Made by a program: the position numbers and the translations under genes | Notes under the pieces: model-generated | Databases searched by the model: none | Seen by the model: the letters and a program-made list of their open reading frames with translations, nothing else | Told to the model about the DNA's origin: nothing | Part shown: piece by piece, positions 31,474 to 42,050 of the stretch | How the letters are laid out: each line of letters begins with the position of its first letter | Numbering within the stretch: the first letter of the stretch is position 1 | Assembly (NCBI RefSeq): GCF_026151205.1 | Contig: NC_087073.1 | Location: 1,488,001 to 1,552,000, forward strand | Direction: 5' to 3' | Source: Bolinopsis microptera | Lineage: Eukaryota; Ctenophora; Tentaculata; Lobata; Bolinopsidae | DNA length: 64,000 nt

Positions 31474-31689
31474 TCAATAAAATATTAAACGTTTAAACAT
31501 TGTTTTTTGTTTTGTTGGAGAGCTATCTAAAAGCTCTTGCAGTTCTTTTATCGTTTCCTCCTCGTCAATAAGATCAATAATATCTCGTTTGGGTTTTGAG
31601 TACGGTGTGGTACTCTTTTCTCCAGTTCTAACAAGTATTGGAGTTGAACTTGTGCTTCTTAATCTTCTTACCCTGATTGAAATAATCAT
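31474..31689 (-). CDS. small ORF, 71 codons, unrecognised
   Basis: ATG at 31687-31689 opens a basic N-terminus (RVRRLRSTSSTPILVRTGEK) followed by an acidic helix (IDLIDEEETIKELQELL). The charge pattern looks like real coding rather than chance, but no family is evident. It may be an exon or a leader ORF of the nearby RLE-LINE relic. Confidence 0.3.
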   Translation of the reverse strand: MIISIRVRRLRSTSSTPILVRTGEKSTTPYSKPKRDIIDLIDEEETIKELQELLDSSPTKQKTMFKRLIFY

Positions 31690-33595
31690 CGTTAGTTTAT
31701 GAGATTTAAGCCAATTCTTTCCAGTAATCTTTCCAATAATAATTATTAGTTATTATTATCATTACAATAAAACATTAGATTGTCAACTACAGTGCCCCTC
31801 TTAACAGCACCCGATCTGAACACTTTACCAATTGCAGTGCTTACTAAAATCACCCGACAAATCAGAGCATTCTAACAACTACAGTGTAACAGCACCTGAT
31901 TTTAAGAATAAGGTGGAAAATACTTAGCAATAAACAATAAAATTATATCGAAATTGGTCGAGTCAAACAGCAATAATGCCAATGGTATAAATCGTATCTA
32001 TTTTTGAAATCGTTCACCCGAGGATTTCCAGAAAATAATAAGGGAAATAAATAAGAGCCATGCATGAGGAATCACCATTTATTGACATTGTAAGCGTTGT
32101 AATAAATGCTTTTTAGTCACATTTTTATCAGTGAGATTAATTCAACACAGATTTATAAATAATGTCGAACTCTAAAATTGAGTTGTTGTGGGCTAAAAAA
32201 TATATCAATTTGGCCGTCTCAACTGTTTCATTACTGAGTAGTCAGTACATACAGGGTGTTTCAACTACAGTCGCCTTTACAGTCACATTGGGACCAGCAA
32301 ACTGTACACTTACATCAGTTACAAGAGCTGCTGACCCTATCAGAACAAGAACGCATCAATTTCTTAAACTCGTCAGTTTCTTTAGTGTATATCCTATAAA
32401 ACATTAAAAAATGCTTTTACTTATATTGATATCATTTCTGATCTTCAGATTATATAATATATTGTTAAGTCGAAAATAACAATTTAATTTTGTGAATCCC
32501 GTACCAGTATAAGTATCTAGGTTTAATACTGCGGGAATCATCGTGCGCCTCAGGACAAGTGCAGCAAGTTTAAGGGGTATTTCAACAGTTTTCTTGTCCT
32601 TTCGTTTCCTATCTCTGTCCTACCAGTCTCTCATCTTACTCTTGACATGTTATGCTAAAACATACATTATATATATGACAAATTATAAATATCGACTTTA
32701 TCAATGATAAATGAATGATAAAGTGAAAATGAATCTAGGACGAAGATCGCTACGTAGTTTTTGACTTCCTCTTGTACCTTAACTTCATATCGCTGCTTAT
32801 TATTCCTTCGCCGAAATGGGTCATCAGCAGGTAGCCTTGAATGGAGGCATCATCTGTCAAAAAAAACTCTCTCCCATTTACTATGTCAGTCTTGTGACTT
32901 TTAGATATAGCATTGTTGCGTTGAAGGGTAAGTACGTATTTTTTGCGTTTTTATTTTTCCGAGAATGGTTTTGGACTCTCACGACAGTCCCAGTAGCCCC
33001 ATGAATCTCTTCAGCCATTCTGATTATGAATGAACAAGGTGACGTGATTGTACAATGAATAATGATAATGATAATTTTATGATTCAAAGCATAACATCGG
33101 GGCCCCCATTATACAGTCCTACCTGTAAAGATATGATCTATAAAGAAAATGTAAAAATGTAATATCTATGTATATTTGAATAGTTATTTCCTTGATCATA
33201 CCAACGATAACATATTTTTGTTGCCCCTTTCTCTTCAGGTAAATCCCTACCCTAAATCCCTTTATAATCTCCATATTTTGCCACACCTTTTGTATTCATT
33301 CCTACAAGTACTGATTTAGAATTTATGGTGAAGCGATTTTGCTTGTTTTTACTAGGAATATTTTGTGAGTTTAAGCATTTTTTCTAGTTCCAGCATATTT
33401 TGGTATCTTAGGTTCCCGGTTGTCTCAGCATTTTTGCTGTCTTAGTTTTCCTTAATTTTTGTCTCAGCTTTTTTTGCAGTCTTAGCTTTTCTAAGCAGTT
33501 TGTCTAAATTGAAATTTTGCAAATCCAATCCTAAGATCCGAGGCTGGGGGAGGCCTTCTCACTTAATCCTAAAATGATTGTAAATTTATTGAAAC
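31690..33595. other. no gene recognised; contains half of a segmental repeat
   Basis: AT-rich. 32396-32485 recurs at 34316-34400 in the same orientation (AACATTAAAAAATGCTTTTA, then CTGATCTTCAGATTATATA). A short frame at 32162-32407 is open but unremarkable. Confidence 0.5.
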
Positions 33596-33860
33596 TTACA
33601 AAATCTCCCCAGAGTTCTCTTTTGCAGCTATCTGTCAAATAACGTTTAGTTACCCCTAGTTACCCCTAGTTACCACCTAGTTACCACCTAGTTACCCCTA
33701 GTTACCTAATCTCCCCAGAGTTCTCTTTTGCAGCTATCTGTCAAATAACGTTTTCCCCTTTCTAATTATTTTTCGCTTTCTACAAGTTTTCGGACGAATT
33801 CAGCTCTTTTCTATTTATTTTCGTCACAGTGCAGTGGGCACTTTGATAATTCGGATCTAA
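33596..33860 (-). pseudogene. decayed copy of the 34715-34858 exon
   Basis: On the minus strand, acceptor TTTTTTAG is followed by a DPNYQ start and then frame-disrupted matches (AGAAAGCGAAAAAT, AGGGGAAAACGTTAT). The last ~45 bp are duplicated again (33602-33647 and 33712-33757), separated by GTTACCCCTA/GTTACCACCTA repeats. It is a dead duplicate of the intact exon 1 kb away. Confidence 0.6.
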
Positions 33861-34116
33861 AAAAGTATATCGTAAAATAAAGGTACTCCCTAGAGCTTGA
33901 GGGTATAAAAGTAAAAGCCTGTCACGTTTAAAGCACAATAATAAAAATCGTGCCTCTTTTCCCTTGCTACTGGGCGTAGTTCCACTGTCACTCTTGGTTA
34001 ATGGGGTCACCTGAGTTTGGTTTGTGAAGAAAAAGGGCATATCTCTTAATGGAATTCTTAAATTACTATAAAATAAGGGTATATTGACACATTCTGACAT
34101 AGCTCAAATTGGTCAT

Positions 34117-34302
34117 TTAATTGGAAAATGCTGCGAATCTGTCACTGAAAAACTTGAAAACCTGCATTGCTAAACGCTCCTCCCGAGATCTACCGTCAAC
34201 AAAATTATTTGCGGGTGTGAAGTCCTTCATCCAGAGAAGCTCATTAGGGGGCCAATCATTTAGGTGCCCAACCATATATCTCATATTCGGGTTTAATTCC
34301 CC
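34117..34302 (-). CDS. candidate terminal exon, unrecognised
   Basis: After acceptor CTCATTTTAG the minus-strand frame reads GELNPNMRYMVGHLNDWPPN, ELLWMKDFTPANNFVDGRSR and MQVFKFFSDRFAAFSN, then TAA at 34117-34119. Residue content looks protein-like. The plus strand is also open for about 61 codons here, and the phase does not match a direct join to the exon at 34715, so an intermediate exon or a different structure is needed. Family not recognised. Confidence 0.33.
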   Translation of the reverse strand, partial: GELNPNMRYMVGHLNDWPPNELLWMKDFTPANNFVDGRSREERLAMQVFKFFSDRFAAFSN

Positions 34303-34714
34303 CTAAAATGAGAAATAAAACATTAAAAAATGCTTTTACTTTTATACCATTTCAATTCTGATCTTCAGATTATATATAATATGTTAAGACGAAAATCACC
34401 ATTTAATTTAGAGATGTAAGAAAACCGCCTCAGGGATGATTGGAATCAAATTCACAGAAAAGAAATTTACCTGAGTCTCTCTTTTATCAGACAATGTGAT
34501 CATATTCTTTTTGATCAGGCCGATCTTATGTTCTACGTGCCACCCTGGATAAATTTGTAATTTTTTAAATATTTCGACATTTTTTGTTTAAAAGTAGTGC
34601 AGTGTGCCGGAAACTTGGCCTTGCAAGCGCCTGGTTCGTGGATCATGCAGACCCTTACTTGATTCAATTTATATAGAGGGCTCCTAATATGATAGTAAAT
34701 TTATTGAATCTTAC

Positions 34715-34858
34715 CAAATCTCCTCTTAGTTTTCTTTTCCAGCCGTGTCCAATACCGTTTTCCCCTCTCTAAACCTTTTTCGCTTTCGACGAGTTTCTGG
34801 AGGAATTCGGCTTGTGCCTTTTTGTGTTCATCACAGTCCTTGCGGTGATAATTGGGAT
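34715..34858 (-). CDS. candidate internal exon, charged helical
   Basis: Clean signals on the minus strand: acceptor ACTTTTTCAG and donor TTTG|GTAAGA, with 144 bp between. Only one frame is open: DPNYHRKDCDEHKKAQAEFL, VESEKGLERGKRYWTRLEKK, TKRRF. It is highly charged, probably helical or coiled-coil. A decayed duplicate lies at 33596-33860, which shows that the segment has been copied. Function unknown; it could be host or transposon. Confidence 0.45.
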
Positions 34859-36635
34859 CTGAAAAAGTATATATACGATATATCGTAAAGGGTCAAAGAG
34901 TCAGTACAGAAACGTTGACCTCTGTCTCATAAAATAGCCATCTATCATAATATGAGACTTTTGTACATTGCATAATATGCATATCATGGCACACTGCAAC
35001 TGCTGAAGATTCTGACACAAAAACACAAATATCTTTTTAGAGGCAAGACAACTTATATTATCTGCATTAATTAATAATTATTAATCCTTTGTTAATGTAA
35101 AACTCTGTACTACAAATTGAACTGTGATCTGGCAATACTACTTAATTTGCTTCTAGGTTCTCATTACTTTTAATAATTCAATTGCATGTGCATAACAATT
35201 GTACACTAGGAACTGTAGAGGTGAATCGAATTAAGGACTTGGACCAAACAAAATATATTTTACTGACCTCTCTTATTCCAGATTATCGGAAAACTCTTGA
35301 GTAACCTCATCGCTCTTCTGCTGTCAGCGACTGCTGCATTTTCTCTATTTGTTGGTGGCATGCTTTAAGATATTTAAATTTATAATATTTCCTATAGTAA
35401 TTAATGTTATTAAGAGAAGTCAAAAGACAATTAAAAATAAACAAAATCGTCATTCGAACATGGGACAATTTTGGAAAGCTTTTTGGGTATTGATCTCTAC
35501 AGGTATGGTCTATTATCGATAATATAGTTATCGATAATAGAGTGACAAGTAAAAGGTAGTAGAGTTTGGTTTGTGAAGATAAAACAGCATATTATCTCTT
35601 AATGGAATTCTTAAATAACTCAGTATCTACCTATTGTAAGCCGTAATTACTTCTTTTAAGTAATATTAATACGTATTAATAATCAACCCCTTTTGCCTGT
35701 AAAATGAGAGTTCAGGACTTAAATCTTTAAATAAACATTATATTTTGTACCATAGTAAATATCTTTGATGTTGTCGGGATTAAGTTTGATCCTTGCTGGA
35801 TAACTTATGGCAGTTGACAAAAAGTATTTATTTGTAAATGCGACAGTCCCATAGAGTTTTAGGAGGCCCTAAAAGTCACTAAGCTTCAAGATTAACAGTT
35901 ATATTTCAAAACATCCTGATATAAATAGAATCATAAAACTAATTATGTACATATTATGTATTATTCTCCAGCCCTTATAATTTACCAGCTGTTGTTTGTA
36001 AGAGCCGCAAATCTCTTTTAATAACTTATTTTAATAGTAAACCCTTTTTACCTGAAAAATGACAGTTCAGGAGTTAAATCGACATTATATACCATTTAAT
36101 ATAGCGAGTAAATATCCTTGATGTTGTCGGGATTAAGTTTGATCCTTGCTGGATAACTTTTGGCAGCTGATGAAAAAGGGTTTATTTGTTATATATAATA
36201 TCGCAAGTTTCATAGCCACATAGACGGTTTGTCAGCTCTAATAACGGGCCGTTACACACATACGTAAAACAGGTCGGGCTCTGTGGCTTTTGAAAAAGCT
36301 GAATAATTGATATCTCAATCAAGTTACTTACTTAGCTTGGGTTACTTGGGTTGGGTTTAATCGTCCTGATTCTTTTTTAATTTTCTCGTCCAGATTCTCA
36401 TCAGTTCCTCTCCTATACATTTAATGACTTAGTCCACTTAGTCCACTTCCACTTTTAACAATATGAATGAGTTTAACCCTTCAACTGGAAATCCCTCACC
36501 AAAAGAGCTCGAATATAATTTACAACAAATGTCCTACTTCAAGAAATGAAATAAAACACACGTAGTCACGTACCTGATTCTTCACTTGGACGCAGGATAA
36601 TAAAAGAATGAACTAAATTTTAACGTGAGAATAAA
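34859..36635. other. AT-rich with a duplicated ~70 bp exon-like module
   Basis: 35757-35822 and 36110-36180 share ATGTTGTCGGGATTAAGTTT and flanks. On the minus strand both encode S-Y-P-A-R followed by IKLNPDNIKDIY, and differences between copies include a silent change, hinting that this strand was coding. Each is preceded by a T-rich, AG-ending acceptor-like stretch. No other gene was seen. Confidence 0.45.
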
Positions 36636-37109
36636 TTACTGATTGCTATCTACCGTAGCAATCAGCACCTCCAGCATTTTGAGCACATTCTCAAATTGAT
36701 TCAAGCCATGTCCACAGAACTTGAGATCTTTCAGCACACTCAGCTGTGCCGGCCTGAGATTCTTTGCCGCTGCCTTTTCCAAGTAGGTCTCCTGCCAAGT
36801 ACCAGCCACCAGCACTACCAGACTCTCCACGTTCTCCTTCAGTGTTTCATAAACCTCCACATCCCCGAGAGCGTACTTCCATAATTTTTCAACAGCATGT
36901 GGTTGGTCCCAACATTCAATGACTGGCTTTATACCAACCAAGGTCTCGAAGTGGTGACATACATGGTTTTTGATGTACTGGCCATCTCCACAAACACCAG
37001 CACACTCCTTGAGGTATTGCAGGTTGAGGTTTAACTTGGTCTTCAGCTCATTTATTATTAGTTCAGCCAGGCCCAAACCAGTTACATCAGTCGCAGAGGG
37101 GTGTGACAC
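36636..37109 (-). pseudogene. transposase-like ORF (hAT-type, tentative)
   Basis: A 157-codon minus-strand frame, ATG at 37107-37109. It reads LAELIINELKTKLNLNLQYL, CAGVCGDGQYIKNHVCHHFE, VIECWDQPHAVEKLWKYAL and LKFCGHGLNQFENVLKMLEV. C-x-G-V-C-x-D-G followed by a W-D-x-x-H helix resembles the middle of hAT/DUF4371-like transposases, where D-G carries a catalytic Asp. The match is by eye and partial. A possible donor (AATCA|GTAATT) lies at the end. It may be one exon of the unit whose other exons lie at 36.1-34.1 kb. Confidence 0.42.
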
Positions 37110-37139
37110 GAAATACCTCTGAATTAACCTGGCTCGTCC

Positions 37140-37860
37140 CCCCTTTCTCTCCCACGACTATAGGTTTTAAATGTAGTATTAATAACTATAATCCTTTTAT
37201 AATATATAACAAATAATTAGGGAATATGAATGTGGTTGCTTGTGTGTACTTGAAGTTGTGAATAACTATGATGTCTTGGACTTTGTCCTCGGACTTTGAA
37301 TTGTCGTTGATTCAGATTATCTTTCTCTCTCTTTCTCTCCCACGACTAGGTTTTAAAATCAGATTCTCTTTCTCTCCCTCTTTCTCTCCCACGACTATAG
37401 GTTTTAAATGTAGTATTAATAACTATAATCCTTTTATAATATATAACAAATAATTAGAGAATATGAATGTGGTTGCTTGTGTATATTCGAAGTTGTGAAT
37501 AACTATAATGATGTCTCGGACTTTGTCCTCGGACTTTGAATTGTCGTTGATTCAGATTATCTTTCTCTCCCTTTCTCTCCCACGACTAGATTTTAAATTC
37601 AGATTCTCTTTCTCTCCCTCTTTCTCTTTCTCTTTCTCTCCCACGACCATAGGTTTTAAATGTAGTATTAATAACTATAACCCTTTTATAATATATAACA
37701 AATAATTAGGGAATATGAATGTGGTTGCTTGTGTATATTCGAAGTTGTGAATAACTATGATGTCTTGGACTTTGTCCTCGGACTTTGAATTGTCGTTGAT
37801 TCAGATTATCTTTCTCTCCCACGACTATAGGTTTTAGTGTAGTATTAATAACTATAATCA
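37140..37860 (+). repeat. ~240-bp tandem repeat, three copies
   Basis: The unit runs from CCCACGACTATAGGTTTTAA through GAATATGAATGTGGTTGCTT and GACTTTGTCCTCGGACTTTG to a TTTCTCTC tract, repeated at about 37150, 37390 and 37640. A partial fourth ends near 37860. Confidence 0.9.
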
Positions 37861-37881
37861 TTTTATATTATATAAACCATT

Positions 37882-37967
37882 GGTGTGGTTGATGACTGTT
37901 CTGATGTTGATGTTGCTGATGATGTATCATCAGCAACAACAACATCAGAAAAGTCATCAACAACACC
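37882..37967. repeat. strong hairpin: 42-bp arms, 2-bp loop
   Basis: 37882-37923 and 37926-37967 are inverted with about 3 mismatches (GGTGTGGTTGATGAC... against ...GTCATCAACAACACC). The near-absent loop would favour cruciform extrusion. Made of GTT/GAT-type triplets, so it may have grown by triplet expansion. Confidence 0.85.
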
Positions 37968-38054
37968 AACAAATGATGATGTACCTGCCACTCTCGTGGT
38001 TTTAAGGGTGTTATTATACCGAGCATGATCTAGAAGCATGGCTTCTAGATCCGC

Positions 38055-38130
38055 TAACTTAAATTCCTTTGTCTTCTTGGGGGGTTGTTGTTGCTGTTGT
38101 TGTGCAACATGTTGCTGCTGCTGCTGTATT
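38055..38130 (+). repeat. GTT/GCT triplet tract
   Basis: GGTTGTTGTTGCTGTTGTTG and GTTGCTGCTGCTGCTG, adjacent to the hairpin. Confidence 0.7.
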
Positions 38131-38189
38131 TAATGTAGTTATTGAGGAGTCTTAATATAATACATTATTAATTAGTACTTTTACATTGA

Positions 38190-38775
38190 TCATTTTTACA
38201 CTCTTTCTGATTACCTTCGTATCTATCATTTTACACTCTTTCTGAACATCTTTTTAAAGATTTGCAGATGAACGAAGAGAGGTATCTCTCCGTGTTCTTC
38301 GGACTGTTGATGATCTCCTTCAAGAGCGGATCTTACTTCGACATGAGCTTGATAATAGAGAGAAAATTCCCTCCCTCGCATTTACCCTCTCCAACTTTCT
38401 CATTTCAGAACATGTTAGAAGAACATCAACCACTCTCCCAACAATCGCAGCACACTTGTTCTCTTCTTCTTGGATAGCCTGCTGTATTGTCCCATCAATT
38501 GGCGAGTTCAGAAAATGAGACCGGGAACGTTGAGCGTCCTTGTGGTTCTGTGACTTCTCGTGTTCTTCAATCCTCCGAGACCACCCCTCCCGTTTATTAG
38601 GAGCAACGCCGCTGGACCAGTTATTAGCAGCCCGATGATGTACCTGCCACTCTCGTGGTTTTTAAAGTGCTGTTATAAGCAGCATTATCTAGAAGCATCA
38701 CTACTATAACTATAATTATATTGATTACCTTGTATCTATCATTTTACACTCTTTCTGAACATCTTTTTAAAGATT
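38190..38775 (+). repeat. dispersed repeat ATCATTTTACACTCTTTCTGA, copies
   Basis: The segment GATTACCTTCGTATCTATCA to ATCTTTTTAAAGATT occurs at about 38205-38262, 38718-38775, 40350-40390 and 41703-41760. Its left neighbour (ACTCTTAATTATGACTGTTT, ATTACATTGATTAGTACTAT) accompanies it at 40245 and 41620 and appears inverted at 4600-4650 and 5240-5290. This is one family spread over two distant parts of the window. Confidence 0.75.
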
Positions 38776-38915
38776 TGCAGATAAACGAAGAATGGTCCTC
38801 TTCCCTTGGCCTTGCCCCGTGGCTGTGTCATGTTGTTTAGTAAATGATATGATGAAATTATGAAAATAACAGAGTGTTGACTGTTGAGCCGTGAGTAATT
38901 TAATGAAGTTCAATC

Positions 38916-39107
38916 TTACCCTTCTGGTTCTAACTGTGAAACTCTTTTTACTTGACTACAGTTTATAGGTCCATGTTTATAGTTGTCCTCAGTGCATATT
39001 ACATGATAGTACCCGGATTTCAGTACTTTGTCGATCAGAGCAGGCACATATTGTCCTCCCCATGCTGCTAGTACCTTTTCTTCTATGTAAAGTGATATTA
39101 AATGCAA
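38916..39107 (-). pseudogene. Tudor-like segment, tentative
   Basis: Minus-strand 63-codon frame reading EEKVLAAWGGQYVPALIDKV and GYYHVICTEDNYKHG, then VKRV. V-L-A-x-W, Y-x-P-A-x-I, G-Y-Y-x-V and a closing basic V-K-R-V give the spacing of a Tudor/Agenet-type fold that binds methylated residues. It is short and only by-eye. It follows the transposon-like fragments on the same strand, so it may belong to them. Confidence 0.32.
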
Positions 39108-39114
39108 GATTTAG

Positions 39115-39340
39115 GCTGGAAAACTCATGCGTACAGTAACTGATTTCTTGGGCTTGTGAAAGGTGATGTCAAACCCTTTCTATATGTTCTTGTAGGATGT
39201 GTAACTTATACTACATTCAGGTTATTTTTTTCTAAAATCGTCAAACACCTTCTTTGGTGTCAGTGTATCCTCAAAGTACCGCTTTTTGGAATACTTGCGC
39301 CTGTAGTGTGATGGTGGGATATTTAGAAAGGTTCTCCCTT
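39115..39340 (-). pseudogene. transposon-like protein, middle part
   Basis: The minus strand reads IPPSHYRRKYSKKRYFEDTL and KKVFDDFRKK, then a stop. In another frame a little further it reads GFDITFHKPKKS. S-H-Y-x-R...R-Y-F and F-H-x-P-K-K match the order of motifs in a family of invertebrate transposon-like proteins that I recognise by pattern but cannot name. It continues the fragment at 39880-40183 and is broken by a stop and a frameshift. Confidence 0.42.
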
Positions 39341-39343
39341 ACT

Positions 39344-39703
39344 TTAACAGCCATTTTCGGTTGGCACTGTTGGCTTTGGACAGAAATGATCTCTCACTAA
39401 CTGTTTCAGTTCTGTGTAGGGAATTTGCACTAACTGACGCGGATAGACAACGTTCAAGTTAATGTCGGCAAAGACAGATGGCTCCAACGCTGTCAAAAAC
39501 TGTTTGCGTTTCTTCAGTTCACATGCATTATACAAACTTGTCTGAGCATTAAACAGTTCGACAGTTGCAAAGTTGTCCCTGACAGGTAGCACCTCAATGT
39601 GACGTTCTTGCAGACTAACTCATAGCTCGAACTGTTCCGAAAACTCGTCAAAATCTGACCCACCATTATAGGTTCTTTCACTTCTTTTATAGCTCGTCGC
39701 CAT
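39344..39703 (-). pseudogene. LTR-retrotransposon gag-like segment
   Basis: The minus-strand ATG at 39701-39703 opens a short start rich in Ser and Asp; an in-frame TGA at 39620-39622 interrupts it, and the same frame then stays open to 39344. The end, YTELKQLVRDHFCPKP, matches the capsid-like Gag end of Ty3-type elements (L-x-x-H-x-x-P-K-P). It sits between two parts of another transposon-like gene, and similar 25-bp stretches (GTTCTCCCTTA...AGCCA) flank it at about 39331 and 39823. No protease, RT or integrase was found nearby. Confidence 0.55.
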
Positions 39704-39879
39704 TTTAGTATTTGATAGCTTAGAAGTGGAACCACGCTTACTGTAGTATGAACTATGGTCATAGGAGGCGCATAGGATATACATTAGTAAATAAGTTACA
39801 TAATAAATAAATTACCATATATAACAGTTCTCCCTTAATTTAGCAGCCACTTCCTAGCTTAGAAGTGGAACCACACTTC

Positions 39880-40183
39880 CATGATTTGAATTCTTCCCTT
39901 TAAGACCATGTTCTAATGTCTTTGCATCATATTTCTTAAGAAATATGACTGTCACTTCTTTATTGGATATTCCTAACGTTTTCATGAACATTGTCTTGCA
40001 GACACGCACAAGATCATGATCGCTATCCTTTGTAGGTAGAAAATAACTGCAAGAATATTTTCTTGTCTTCTTCCTGTCGGAATCATCAACTGTGGACCAC
40101 TTCTTTGACTTTCTAGTGACCAGTTTAGATAGAAATAAGTTCCCATCACCATAATTATCTTGGGTCCAATAATGTTTCTTGGC
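39880..40183 (-). pseudogene. transposon-like protein, N-proximal part (VCKTMF motif)
   Basis: Without an ATG, the minus-strand frame from 40183 reads KHYWTQDNYGDGNLFLSKLV, RKYSCSYFLPTKDSDHDLVR, VCKTMFMKTLGISNKEV and VIFLKKYDAKTLEHGLKGK. V-C-K-x-M-F-x-x-T-L-x-I-S is a block I know from many invertebrate transposon-derived proteins, followed there by S-H-Y and F-H-x-P-K-K motifs. Here those follow on the same strand after the gag-like interruption. Family name uncertain. Confidence 0.48.
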
Positions 40184-40189
40184 CGGGTA

Positions 40190-41864
40190 ATTTCAGCCGA
40201 GGGTTGAGCAAGATGCGGTAATTACTGTGGTAATTAAGATGACATACTCTTAATTATGACTGTTTACTATTACATTGATTAGTACTATTACATTAATTAA
40301 TAATTTTACATTGATCACTACTATAATATATTACTAATATAATTATATTGATTACCTTCGTATCTATCATTTTACACTCTTTCTCACATATTTTTTGTGG
40401 ATCTACTAAACTACACCATAGGGTCTGTGACATGAATGAAACTCCACTTTATTGTAATCTGGTATTAAATGACATACCTATAAATATGAATCATTATAAT
40501 AAATAATCCCCAGGCCGGCTTTCTAGGGAGGTGCCGTCCTGTTTTGATCCACCACACTGCGTAGTCGTATCAGACTAAAGGCTCTTGTCATGAAGGGTAT
40601 CTTTAACAGCCTGTCATACTCCTCATCAAGTGGCAAAAACCGGTGAATTAAAATATTAAAATATAAAATTAGAGCATAGCAACACTATGGATCTACTAAA
40701 GTACACCATACTCCCCAGGCTAATTTGATCGATTTGATCCGCGCCTACAACAGCCGCAAAGTGAGCGTTATTGACTCGAAACGGGGAGGGCAGGCAGCCT
40801 GGCGTCATAAGCCTATAAGCCTTGGAGTCAGGCTGATCTCAGAGCTCCAGAGGCTTGAACTGGTTACAGGTGTGGGCCAGTGAGTGGTCCAACGGGACCG
40901 TCCTGCTGGCAGTGGTGGAAGAGGGCAGCGAAGGTGGAGGCTCACTGTTATTGCCCCCATTCTCTAAGAAAGAATTCATGTCTAGATGAATAGGTGTGTT
41001 AGTATAACGAACTCTTAAATAGAGGAAGTGCTAAGATGTGAGACTACAGTTCTGTATAGATTGATTATTTGTAGAAAGGTAGGAAGACAGATGGGGGGCT
41101 AAAGGTTGAGGTGCGTGCATCTGAGCAACCCCGGATTTGCATCTAGGATGAAAAATTGGAGAGACATTCTGGTTGAACAGTGAAACGACTAATTATTATA
41201 ATGATTATAATGAAAAAAGAACCATGTTATCAACCTGAACAATTTTAAATGATATGGTCTGTCAAGTCATAAGTGATTTTAAAAGTGTATACTGCAGTAC
41301 GTCTATTATAGCCTATAGGTATTTCTGTGAAGATGGCTACCGATGAGTTGTGACAGGACAGGGAGCGCAGGCATTGAGGCATGAGCAAGCTTTTCTTATC
41401 GCCATCATTTCAGCTTGGAAAACGGTGTACAATGTTGCGTTTGTCTTTACCGATTTCATGATTTGAGATGGACTGGACGAGGAAGATTTTGCTGCTGAGC
41501 TTGGGTATATTTCTTTTGTCTCTGCATCTATAAAGTCAGCTTCGTGGTTGTGTGGGATTGCAGGTGGCTCAAACCTGAGGGTAAAGCAAGATGTGGTAAT
41601 TACTTGTTAGATGACTTACTCTTAATTATGACTGTTTACTATTACATTGATTAGTACTATTACATTAATTACTACTTTTACATTGATCACTACTATAATT
41701 ATATTGATTACCTTCGTATCTATCATTTTACACTCTTTCTGAACATCTTTTTAAAGATTAAATGCAGACAGAGTAAAAACGAAACTTACTTAACCAGTTC
41801 ACATCAAATACGTGGAACTACATAAATATGAATGTCGCATGTTGCACCAAATAGCCCTGCAAGC
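40190..41864. repeat. dispersed repeats, otherwise no gene
   Basis: Contains AT-rich dispersed copies at 40240-40390 and 41605-41760. A duplicated GTGGATCTACTAAACTACACCATA-type line occurs at 40394 and 40688 (TGGATCTACTAAA/GTACACCATA). The GC-richer part at 40730-40930 shows no clear protein. Confidence 0.5.
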
Positions 41865-42050
41865 TTATTGTGTCCGTCTAGCGAATATAGATAATTCAGA
41901 CCTCTCACCGAAAAATCGCCTTCCCGTATGTTTTTCAGTCATGTCTCTCAACATTTTCTGGTCTCGGAGGACTTCCTCAACGGCTTTTTCTGACACCGGA
42001 ATATCATATTTATTGCTGAAAGGATGTTTTAGTTCGTAATTATCCTCCAT
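41865..42050 (-). CDS. 61-codon ORF, unrecognised, protein-like
   Basis: ATG at 42048-42050. It reads MEDNYELKHPFSNKYDIPVS, EEVLRDQKMLRDMTEKHTGR and FGERSELSIFARR. It is strongly charged with a plausible N-terminus. No continuation was found past the stop. It begins the minus-strand end of the unidentified relic at 42.1-45.1 kb or is a separate small gene. Confidence 0.33.
   Translation of the reverse strand: MEDNYELKHPFSNKYDIPVSEKAVEEVLRDQKMLRDMTEKHTGRRFFGERSELSIFARRTQ

Noticed and set aside
33828-33834. Second CACAGTG end of a Transib-like element
   Set aside because: Isolated heptamer without the following GGCT, an inverted partner or a target duplication.
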